Shown here: positions 32,431 to 43,344 of the stretch, piece after piece
How the letters are laid out: the number at the start of each line of letters is the position of its first letter
Position numbering within the stretch: the first letter of the stretch is position 1
NCBI GenBank assembly: GCA_014529385.2
Contig: CM043954.1
Location: 91,913,747-91,977,746 of the forward strand
Reading direction: 5' to 3'
Length of the DNA stretch: 64,000 nt
Origin: Adiantum capillus-veneris
Lineage: Eukaryota; Streptophyta; Polypodiopsida; Polypodiales; Pteridaceae
Notes under the pieces: model-generated
What the model saw: the letters and a program-made list of their open reading frames with translations, nothing else
What the model was told of the DNA's origin: nothing
Database searches by the model: none
Program-made: the position numbers and the translations under genes

Positions 32431-32863
32431 TACTCATATAATTTTTTGAGAAATGCTTTGTAGATATGAGAAACTCTGATTAATGAGCCCAACTATTGTA
32501 AATCTGAGTCGTAATGCCTGATTATGAGATTTGAGCATTATAAGATGACCACTTGCTAAAAGATCCCTAGGTATAAAACTCATTTTTTAATTTTGAGCAC
32601 AACCTTTGTATCTTTATCAAAACTTTTTGGAGAGTTTGAAGCATACGACTGAGAGCCGCTACTCTTAAGCAACTTGTAATTGATTTTTCTCAAGCTCTGG
32701 TAATCCAAATTTGATTTTGACAATTGCATTGTGTTCCTTGTCTTGTGCTCTTTGATTTAAGTGTAACCATTCTCAATTTCTTGTGTGGTTTTCAATGGAC
32801 TATTTACAAGTTAAATTTACTATTATGGGTGCGTTAATGGTTGTTTTTTGATTTTTTGACCAG
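32431..32863. other. AT-rich stretch with no recognised feature
   Basis: No frame, repeat or motif is supported up to the sharp start of the repeat shared with 43345. Confidence 0.4.
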
Positions 32864-35800
32864 AGGAGAGTGTTCCTAGACTATAGGAAGACCATTTTGG
32901 ATAGTTCATTGCAGTTTTTAGGACTTTGATCATGATAGATCGTGATTTTGGTACCTTGTTGGATTGCAACTAGACTTGGTAGGTAGTGCCCCTAGAAATC
33001 TTAGACCTTCGCCTAAAGTTTTGTTGCATTTAGACTTCATTTGAGTGTCAAAATGGCATGAAGACCGAGAGTGATGAGACAGGACATAGGCAAATTGCCT
33101 GAGTAGAGAGTGATAGATTTTGTAGTACTTTAGATGGATTCATTCTATAGGTTCACTTATTGACATTGACACCCTCAAAAAGTCTCAGTGCCCATCCAAG
33201 TTGCTTCCCTGAGTATTGACATTATGTTAGTGCTAGACAGTTATACCGTACATGTCCCATCAGCGTGACCCACTAACATTGGCACCATTGTCAACCAAGA
33301 TAGTGATCCTTAGGTGGTGAGTGACCTAGTTGTAGCCGTAGCTTTCTTCTCTTTAGATTTTGATATCCGTTCTGCTTACACTTTAGCATTCAAGTAGCTA
33401 GACACGGGGTCTAGTGCTTGGTAGAGGCTACAAGTTGGGGACTTTCTAGATCTACTCTTGAGAGGCATAGGGAGTTACTGAGTGAGATACTAAATGCATT
33501 TCATTTTGCATTTTTCTTGATGCTTTGAAACTACTATTCCATCATCCATTTCTTTTTCAATTTTGCGATGTTTAGTTGTTTTTGTTCCTAGATTCATTTC
33601 AGCACTTTGGGGTAGAGTAAGTAGCAATCGTTACCATCAAATTGGGCTAAAAAGTTCAAAACAAAAACTACAGAAAATCATATTTTGGCAAGTGAGACCA
33701 TAACTCTAAAAATTAGAAAATTTGATGGTCGTCAGAGCTTAAGAGTTGATCAAAACCCAAACTTTTTGTGGGAAAGAGGGATAACCAAACCCAAGGGAAG
33801 CAATCTGGAAATTTTCATCCAGTTTGGTGGAGGACATGGATTGTGATTCATGTACCTCTGTGTTTGTTTGAACAAAACCTAATACCATTGGGTCAAGGGT
33901 GGTACCTAATTACTGAATATACAATTTTAGAGAAAAATTGACATTGAAAGTACACTCAAAATCAAGAAATTCGGCAATTCCTAATGGCTTCAAAAAATAT
34001 ATGTTGACTACCTACATAGTGTAAGGACACTCTAAACATAAGAAAACGCTAAAGAGAAAAGAAATGTACCAATGTGCATTGGACCACCTCATTATATGTA
34101 CTCAACATTCTTTTGACTTTCCACCTTCACGTGTCTTTTCATTTCCTAAATAACCCTTCACTTATGCATTTAAGATGCTTTGTAAGGTTTTTTATTTTTT
34201 GGGGATTAGGAAGCCCTAATTACACTACAAGTAATCAACAAGCAAAATTTGGGCTCCAGATTTGATGGAACATGCATCGTGATCCATCTACATTTTTTGA
34301 TTTTCTAGATAGAGACCATATAGAATTGTAGCAGAGACCATTGCAAACAAAAAATCCAAACGCAAGGTACCAAAAAAACTTCAAGAAGTGGGTCACAAGG
34401 GGGCAAAAGTATTCAAGTTCAAAAATCTCAAGACAGACCTAGGGTTTGACTTTTTGGTGACCTAAATTGATCCAAATCACATAAAAACCATATAGCAAGG
34501 ATCACTAGACTAAGGGGAGCTGTGTGCCAAGTTTTAGTGAAATTTGACACAAATGTACATGGATCACGATCCATGTTCCTTTGTCATAGATTGAGCTCAA
34601 ACCCATACCATAGCTAGCACTAGTCCATAGGAGCATAGTGGTCTTTTCATTACTCAGTTTCAAATTGTATTGTGTATTTTACAAGCAAAACAAGAATTTT
34701 TACTAAAAGTGCAATAAAGTTTATTTGGTTTTAGATTTTGACTAATAGAGTGGCTGTAAACTTATAGCCACCAATATTTTTTTGTACAGATTGCAAGACC
34801 TAGAGTGTACGGCTCAAAGTGATTTCAATTGGAGGATACAGATGCATCATAAAAGATAATAGGTTAGGGTTTTGCAAAGTAAATTCTTGATGTATTGGCA
34901 CTCAAGAAGATTATACCAAAGTAGAAACCCTATTGCTAGAGACCAAGTTAGTCGTATTTTAATCAAAGAGAGTGTCAAGCAAGGGTCAATACTGCAATGA
35001 TGAGGGAACCATGTATTTAGTTGTGCACAATCCCTATATTTTGACAAGTGGGGATTTAAAGGCACTAAGGAAAAGGTTTATGTCAAGCCTCAAGAAAAGC
35101 CACCAAAGCTGGACATTCCTAATGTGAAGCTTAGGCGATTAAATATAGCAACTTGAATCACCACTGACAATACGTATGTGGGTTTGTACAAGTATGACAA
35201 TGGGGAGCAAATTCTCTACTATAAGTGTGACGAACCCAACATTGGGGAATTAACGGAGCAGAAATGCTTATATGTTTTTACATACAAGGAAGGTAGAGAT
35301 ACCCAAGTGGTAATGATTCATAAATATGGATGATGGTACTCTATTGTAGACTGCAAGGAGCTAGAGATCTATGCTACATCAATTTGGCACTAACATAATG
35401 TCAAAACTCAGGGAAATGACTTGGATGGGGCACGGAGACTCTTTGAGATCGTCAATATCAAGAAGTGAACCTTAACAAGCTAACATAACAACTCTACAAG
35501 CAAACAAACACTCAATGATCAGGGAAATCTGCCTATGTCCTTTCCCACAACTCTAGGTCATCACGGAATTTTGGCACTGGAACGGACTTGAAATGCAACA
35601 AAACTTTAGGAGGAGGTCTAAGACACCTAGGGGCACTATCCTACCAACTCTAGTCGCAATCCAACAAGGTACCAAAATCATGATCCATCGTGAAAAAGGT
35701 CATGAAAATTGCAACATATCAATCTAGAAAGGTCCCCCTAAGGTCTAGGAACACTCTCCTATGATCAAAATGACTAAAACAGTGATTTAAGCACTCAAAT

Positions 35801-36257
35801 ATGAAGATTATGCTAACAGACACGTAGTCTCATGAACCTCAACAAAACTGACAATGCTTACACTTGAATGAAAGATCAAAAAGAGAGGAACACAATGCAA
35901 GTTTCAAAACTAAAAACGGATTACCCAATCAATAGTTGCGATGATTACAAGTTGGAGATTTGTAGTGGCTTGAGTGTACGTATAGCAGAGCTCTTTCTTC
36001 TCTAAAGATAAGTCTCCTTTCACATTAAGGTTATTGACCTTTATACCTAGGGATTTCTAAATGTCCAGTGTGGCCGGCTCACACAGACCTTTACAATTAT
36101 CATGACATCATTACAACTCAGGGAATTGACCTGCTACTCTAGAATCAAGATTTACCCAGAGTATCACTACACTAGATTGAAAAAATAATTGACTACAAAT
36201 GTGGTGTCCGGCTATGTGTCCAGCCAGGTGGACACCCGTTTGATCTGTCTCTTAACA
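32864..36257 (-). repeat. E1 3' LTR (3.4 kb)
   Basis: This aligns along its whole length with 43345-46735 with many substitutions and small indels. Within it, 32864-33101 and 35520-35760 are a diverged inverted pair, and ATGGATC-type palindromes occur at about 32927, 33829, 34270, 34558 and 35675. No coding frame is convincing. The right end is CTCTTAACA next to the purine tract. Confidence 0.8.
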
Positions 36258-37713
36258 TTCCCCCCTTCCTAATCTGTGTCATCCCTTGACACGACCTTGT
36301 TCAGTCTTGTCAGAGGGTTGTCTTCACCTATGTCTTCAAGGTTGGACTTCAGCTTGGGAATAGCTTTGTCATTGATGACGCTCCCCCCTTCCTTGAGTGA
36401 TTCATATCTACGGCCGTGAAGAGTTATTTTGATGTTTTTTGTCTTTCTCATTGACTTGCAATAATTCACTAGCTTCAACACTATGGAACTCCTTATGTTT
36501 TGTTGTTGGGAGATTTTTTGCTGAAGTTATCATTGTTTGTCTGTTGTCTTTGTATGAGATTCTTTTTCTTTCCATTGATCGTCGAATCTTTGTCTTCAAG
36601 GTTGATCTTTAGCTTCGGAAGAGCTTTGGCATTGATGATACCTCCCCCTTCCTTGAGTGATTTATATCTACCATGTTATTGATATGTGACTTGACCTTTG
36701 ATTATCGAGATAACTTTTCTTCTCATTGTGCAATCTTCTCTTTGTTGCCAGTCTTGGTCACCATGAAGAAGGATTTCAATGTTTTTGCATTTATAGAACC
36801 ACTCCTCTTTGTGGCATGTACTTTATGATGGGTATGCTTTCCATGTCCATTGTAATTTGAGATGTCTGCAATAGGTCACCAATGTTGAAGCACTGTGTGA
36901 GCTACTTTTGATTTTTGTTGATGACTCTCTTGCGGAATTTGTCATTGCTTATCGTTGTAGGCCATTCTTTAACTTTCCATGTTTTGGTGGAGCTTTGTTG
37001 TCGACCTTGGCGGAGATAAAAGATTCTCTTGATAAGCATATGGAGACCTACAATTTTTGCTCCAAGTTGTTGTCGATTGATTTGGGTAGCCATTTCTTTA
37101 TTGTTGATTATAAGGAATATATACAAGAAGATGATGTGATTCTAGATTAGGGTCTAAAACCTGAATGAACAAAGGGAAAGAACTCGGTGGAAAAAACATG
37201 CCTTTGGTATACACTCTTATTGGAGTTGAGCATTTGGACTTGAAGTACCTGTCATGCAAGGGGAGTGCTTGGGAGAAACAAAGAAATGCAAGTGTCAATT
37301 ATGGGACACTCTATATGCATACAAGATCATGTAGTGTAAGAGATGGAGTTGATGGGTGCTTCAAGGAATAAATGTAGCACATGTGACATCAAAGGATGTC
37401 TCAATAGCTTCCACGTATCCAAGAAGGGTTTTTGATGTAGAAGTTTTCCAATCATACCTCACTGTGTTGAGTGCGCGAGTTTCTTTTTGACTTCCTCCTT
37501 CACTTACCACTATACTACAACAACTTTGATTTTTATGCTCACCTATACCAGCATGAGCAACACAACATAATTTGCTCAACTATTCCATATTGAGCAGTAC
37601 CTAGAATAACTAAGACGATTAGACCACTGAGAATATTACATGAAGGTTTAGGATTAACACCTTTCTCATTTAGTGGCTTAGCTGCCCAAATCTGACTCTT
37701 ATGCCATGTATTT
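36258..37713 (-). other. E1 3' internal region with repeated purine tracts
   Basis: On the minus strand, tracts reading AAGGAAGGGGG recur at about 36650 and 36385, besides the LTR-adjacent one at 36258-36269. The two inner ones are embedded in a repeated module encoding RYxSLKEGG...INxKAxPKLKxNLED. The rest, 36700-37713, shows only short frames without recognised similarity, conserved at moderate level with 47180-48160 in E2. Confidence 0.6.
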
Positions 37714-38873
37714 TTAATGGCAACTTGGACTTACCTGTTCAATGCAAGAAACCCAATTCCATAAGTTCTTGAAATTTAGGCCTCTTCCATTGTTTTGGTC
37801 ATTGGATGCCATCATTTTGTCGAGTAGGTTGGCATATTTCGGCTCCTCTTGACTTGCTTGTTGAGTGACTGATGTAGTCTTTGCTTTATCTCGCATGAGA
37901 AGTGGTTGAATCTGTGTGTGGGTTCTTTGTGATTGAGTTTCCACTAGCAATTTTGGAACCCATCTTGTTTTTGGTCCTTGTGTGACCATCCTTGGCATTT
38001 TCTCTTTTGCTTTGTCTTGATTACCACTAGGCTTTGGTATCCATATCTGATGATTTCCTTTGTAGAAGCCTTGATTTTGTATTTGGAAACGAGGTATCCA
38101 TCCAGAGGGTGCATGAACCTCAGTTGTGGTTGTCTTTTGTTGGCTCTTGGTTGTCCTCGCTTTGCATTTGGATGGAAGCTTGTGCTGCATACTTTCTCTT
38201 GGTTGTTCCAGATTGAGCTACAAATTTTGGTAACCATATTTGATTGTTACCTTCACAGAATCCTTGTGCTTCAAGTAGCTTGGTTGGAATTATCCGCTGC
38301 TTCACCTGTCTTTCTTGGGTAATTTGACTAGCAATTGACTTTGGTACCCAAACTTGTCGCGTTTTTTGCTTCGTGGAACTTTTCTTTTGCTGCATTTTGT
38401 GGTTTTTCTTTCTCTTGGTTGACCTATTTGTCTTTGGTTGATAGCTTGGATTGCTCTTTGTAGAACTTCTTTCTTGGGGTGAGTAGGTCCAGGTTGTTAC
38501 TTTAGGCTTTTTGGCCCAAACAATAGTGTATCCTTGGAAGTAGGTCTGAGCAGTGATTGAGTCATTTGATGCTACCCACCCTGTCATTTTCTACCCACCC
38601 TATCATTTTATGTTGTTGAGGTTCAAATTGTGTCTCATGTATCCAAACTGGATCTTTGACTTTGATGTTCTCTTTGGATACTGACACTTGGTTGGTTCCC
38701 TTTGGTTTCTTCTTGATTCTTTGATGTGATGGAAACTTTGGTTGATAGACATTTTGTTTTGGTTCCCATTGCATTGTCGATGGTTTGGATCTTGATGTAG
38801 AGGCTTCGTGGAAAGTTTGATGGAAGATCGCTGAAGGTAAAGTTTTTCTTGCATGGTTGATCTCCTTCGGCAT
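37714..38873 (-). pseudogene. E1 env-position ORF with W-[IVL]-P-[KR] repeats
   Basis: Three overlapping frames (38873-38562, 38587-38120, 38190-37714) make one basic, Gln/Lys/Thr-rich protein of about 390 codons with two or more frameshifts. It contains at least five evenly placed boxes of the form [QR]xW[VIL]P[KR] (VWVPK, IWLPK, GWIPR, IWIPK, RWVPK), each followed by a Gln/Lys linker. It lies 3' of the pol remnant and 5' of the purine tract, where some gypsy elements carry an extra ORF. The same ORF is in E2 (48167-49288). No transmembrane segment is evident, so an envelope role is unsupported. Family not recognised. Confidence 0.6.
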
Positions 38874-40755
38874 TTACTTTAGCTTTATCGTTTTCTGCGA
38901 AGGTCAGAGATTCTTTCTCCGCATGGATTTGATAAGCTTCATGAACTCTTACAGTTGTTGTTGTTGAAGCTTTTGATTGTTTTCCAAAGAAGATGTTCCT
39001 CCAGCTTTATGTCAGGACCAGACTCTCTTTGATGTGATGGGAGTCGATTATGTGGAAAGTATCCTTATACTCCCCGGTACTCAACTTGAGTAAAACTTTT
39101 GCCACTTCGAATCTAGGAATCGGCATTTTTGAACTTGTGTACACAATGTCCTCTAGCTCTTTCATTGGTTGCTTTCCCATCATGATCCACGTTCCACGTT
39201 CCATAAGTCATTAGATTCTTTGTCGCTTCTAGATCTATCACAGTTGAACATGTGATTTTTAGTTCTATTTCTTCGCATATGCTAAATTTGACTGTCGTAG
39301 GAGACAGTCGATCATCTTCCTTATTCTTGTTCTTGTCTTGATCTTGCGTTTGTTGAAGATTTGTCGTTGAACTTGGAAACTTTTTCCTTCATCTGCTTTC
39401 ATTTGCACTTTTTTGGAGTCGACCTTTTTCAAAACAGCTTTTGTTGATTCTTCAGGTATGCCAATGATGACATATTCTCATTGTTGCTCTGCTTCCTTCA
39501 TGTGCACTTTGGCATCATGCTCCATGATGTAGCTATCTGTTTCACCTTTTCTGCTTTCACACTCACAAACCTGGTTAGCTTCCTTCAAGACCTTTATCGT
39601 AAAGAAGAGAGTTATATCATAGCCATCTTCATCACAAAATTTGGTGTTGTTCATCTCATTTACGCAAACATCAAGAGTGGCAAGAATTTGATCCCATCCA
39701 AAGGATTCAAACAACTCCTCTGGAAATGGTTCTGGAATATAGTATGTGTCCTCCACAAGTCAATCAAGAATACAATTCTCCTTCCTCAGACTTACACTCT
39801 CAGGAGCTCCGTACATCCAAATATGCACCTTGCTTTCCAAATCAGTTGTGGAGTTTAATTCTTCCCTCGGGATTTGTTCTACATCTTTATAACTATGATC
39901 TTTGACGCTAATTTTTGTAGTTACCTCTTTGTGTCTCAAGTAGATATAGTCATAGCCCCAGTCTTGTACCATTTTGAGCTGACGCATGAATGGTATGTCC
40001 AATCTGATGTCAAAGTTGCTGCTCTTGTCAAAATTCATTATGGCAAAGGTGTACTCATACTCTATGCCACACAAGGATACAATGATTTGTTCTAATATTC
40101 CTATCGGTTTCTCCACGTATCCATCCGCTAATTGCAATTTCAGTCAAGTTTTTGTTAGAGCATGCTTTTCCCCTTTTTTCCATATTTTTTTGGTTGCAAT
40201 GGCAATTCCTGCCCCACTATGTAATATAGCAACCAACTTTACTCCTTTGTACTCAAGTGGTAAGGTGGTGTTTCCTTCTTCTCCTTCACAGTAGTCACCC
40301 ACCTTATTTATTGGTACTGATTTTGTTTGTGGCTTCTTACGTGAGGTGTCATCCATGTTTTTGTCTGCGAGCTAGTCATGTGAAGGGATTTTCAACCCCA
40401 TGTTTTCTAGGTTTTTGCCCATTTTGCCCCATAGATGCGGTCTAGTTTTTAGTAGCTCTGAGAGATAAAGTGTGAATTGTATAGGAGAAGACACCAATTC
40501 ATGCAAGCTCTTGGTATCCATAATTTTTGGTGTGGCTTTCCACCGAGAAGGTATCAAAATAACCTCCGATTTTGTTTTGAGTTCTCCTATGAAAGATGGC
40601 AAAGTCTTTAGAGAGCGTGGTTTACTCTCTTTAGATGCGACAGACCCAACGTCCCCATTATCTAGATTCCCTTGGAAGAATTTGTGATGCATGTTTATTT
40701 TAGGGATAGGTGTTGACTGTAAGGAAGCACTGCCATCTTTTTGGTTCTGATTCAT
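38874..40755 (-). pseudogene. E1 protease-like region and linker blocks
   Basis: The upstream block (40755-40372) has LSELLKTRPHLWGKMGKNL, typical of the linker before gypsy proteases. Block 40356-40144 has LEYKGVKLVAILHSGAGIAI, a retropepsin-like active site with His in place of the catalytic Asp. Block 40137-39760 continues as a protease C-terminal half (LADGYVEKPIGILEQI, IPFMRQL). Block 39756-39478 is unrecognised. Block 39204-39007 (YTSSKMPIPRFEVAKVLLKL) matches E2 49560-49367. The catalytic Asp change and the absence of RT suggest a non-autonomous derivative. Confidence 0.65.
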
Positions 40756-40811
40756 TCTCTGAAGGATTGTGGCTACGGTTCTTCTACCTCCGGAATAGGC
40801 ATCACTGCTTG

Positions 40812-43011
40812 TTAGCCCACCTCTTCTGTGGTATTGGCTACTTCCCTTGTATCTAAAGGTGCCTCAACTTCTGGCTCTTCTTGGTCTCTTTTTACAATAC
40901 CGTGCCTTTCCAATTCCTGGATTTTTTTACGGATTAGCACCTTTGTTTTTGGAGCATCTGGAACATGTGGTCCCATAAGAGCTTGGGCCGTCTGGATGAG
41001 CTCCTTGTACATTTGCAGCCTCTCTTTCTCATGCTCTGGATGAGAATATGTCAGCCATCTATCCTCTTGGGTTTGATTGGGTTCTAGCTTCATAGGCCTT
41101 CAAAATTGCATCTAAAGGTTCAAAGAATTTGTCGACCAAGACTGAACCTCCCGAGTTAGTCTTTGCCTGTTTAGGTCCTTTGCATTTTTGTTGCTTTCTT
41201 ACTCTCGTCTAAGATTCTCTTTTGTTTGATTCAGTTCAGTTTCCAAAGAAGCTTTCTCTTGTAGCATTTTTGCTTTCATTTTGTCCATTTTGGCTTTCCA
41301 TGATTTTCTTCATGTTCTCACCGATATGTTTTTGATTTCTGTTTGAATAGGCAATGTGGCTTCCTTGACTGGTTTGTTTTTGGCAGCTTCTTGAGCTTGA
41401 GCTCAAGTCATCATGTTTAAAAGAATGGTGGGTTCTATCTTGGATCCGCTTGAAGAAGGAATCACGTCTACAACATTCATTGTTGCTTTCCCATTGTAGT
41501 TTGGATTTTTAGCACAGTGTTTGCATGGATGGTCTCTCCCACAAAGTTCACAGAATACAAATAATTCTATTTGTGGACCCTTGTTTAGACAACCTCTTGC
41601 CCAATGGTCACCTCCACATTCATAGCATGGACCTTCTTGTTCACAGCTTGTGATTCAACTAATGGGTTTCCTTGCTTGGTAAGAATGTTCTTCGAACCAT
41701 ACTCTTAATTGGCTATGAACATGAGCGTATTTGTTTCCATGGAGTACTAGTTTTTCATGGGTTGTGGCACATGTATTGGCTCAGTGTAGTTGATTACTAC
41801 TCTACCATTATTCAAAAGAGGTGGTTGTTGCCCTAGCATTTGTTGCGGCTTCGGCTGAGTGCTACACCAGGGAGTGGGATGATCCCTCCACAAGTATTAC
41901 ATCTCCTCAATTGAGGTTGTCACACATTTAGGTTCTGTTTGTAGCCTTGGTTTATTATTTTAATCACCCCCTCAACCACTTGATCAATGATTGGTTCCCA
42001 AGGAGTTTGAACATCTCTCTTTTTTGTTGATTCACTCTTTGGATATGAGGCTCTACTAGTCGTGTTTTCTGTATATTCACTCACCTCTCTGTAGGCCTTG
42101 CAACTAGATAAAGAGCTTCTCTAGTGATTTCCTCAAACGTCATGCATCCTTTCAAATGTAGGTCCTTTTTTAGAGTTTCATTCCTTAATCCCTCTATGAA
42201 GAGAACTGATAATCTCTCATATTGCGGTAGCTCTCTCATAAGACATCTCTTAATGTATTGTTTGAAGTGAAGAAAATCTTCCTTCACTCTTTCATTTGCT
42301 TTTTGTTTGAAAGCGTAGATTTGGGACACTGTGTTATGCTTGATCCCCCTTTTTGAGCACTCCTCTGTGAATTCTTGCAAGAGTTGTGCTATGTTGGAAA
42401 AATCATCTCTGTTTAGTGGTTGAAACCACTACAAAGCTATTCCTTCCAATGTCAACCCAAAACCCTCATACTGAGTATTGAAATCTACAATCTGTTCAGC
42501 TCTCAAAACTTGTTTGAAGTGTGAGACATGAGCATATGGATCCCCTGACCCATTGTATTTTGTCTTGACACATTGAGCCACTTGATATGGTCACAATTGT
42601 TGTGGTCTAGTCACCGGTCTAACCAATTTGTGGTCTCTTGCAAAGTCGAATTTCGTTCTCTCCTCATGTCTTGGAGAAAATACTGGTGGAATCCTCTTTG
42701 TTAGGTGTTCTGGCATAATTTTTGATTGAAAGTAAGTAGAGATCAGAGTATCGTTGTATGTATATCGTTCTAAGTCAATTTTGATTGACAAGTTTGTACT
42801 CTCTTCCATACTTATCTACCATCAAAACTTGCACTCCCTGGATATCCGTATACGTGAATGCATAGAGATTCTTATGGAATGGCATCTCTCCAACATAGGG
42901 TTCTACACACTTGTAGAAGATATATTGATCCCCATTTGTGAGTTTACATAAGCCCTCATTAGCATAATCTATAAGCACTAGCATGGATTCGGTGGCTTTG
43001 ATGAATCTCAC
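40812..43011 (-). pseudogene. E1 gag with tandem zinc knuckles
   Basis: On the minus strand, 43011-42380 gives N-terminal gag pieces. Block 42380-42081 (QIYAFKQKANERVKEDFLHF ... LSVLFIEGLRNETLKKDLHL) matches the retrotransposon Gag fold region with its FIEGL motif. Around 41635-41500 are two Cys/His boxes, CYECGGDHWARGC and CELCGRDHPCKHC. The last part, 41093-40812, is charged. Stops between blocks make it a pseudogene. Confidence 0.7.
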
Positions 43012-43344
43012 GTTCGGTTTGTTGAGATCAGAGAATGCCTCTCCTCTATGTATTCTCCCAATCCCCCTGTTATCAACATTGCAGTGTTTCTTGCATTTTT
43101 CATGTCTCTGAGTAGATTAGATAACCCTGGTGGCGGGTGATTTGTCATGTTTGAGGCTCACTCAAAGCTCTCAAGATAGTCCTTGACAATCCCACTTTGT
43201 CTTAGTGCAAGTTAGCCTTTTTTGCCCCTAGTAAGGTCTCTCAAAAGTCATGAATTTGAGACTTTTTGGTCTCTGGAAATTATTCTTGGCGTACCCTAAA
43301 AGTTTGGATTTAGGAAACCTGGGAAAATTCAGCTCTAAACCCAT

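Noticed and set aside
35000-36000. tRNA or small structured RNA in the E LTR palindromes
   Set aside because: I find no cloverleaf with anticodon and T-loop features. The palindromes are short and isolated.
37714-38873. Env-like fusion protein of an errantivirus-type element
   Set aside because: No signal peptide, transmembrane segment or Cys pattern is visible. Only the position is env-like.
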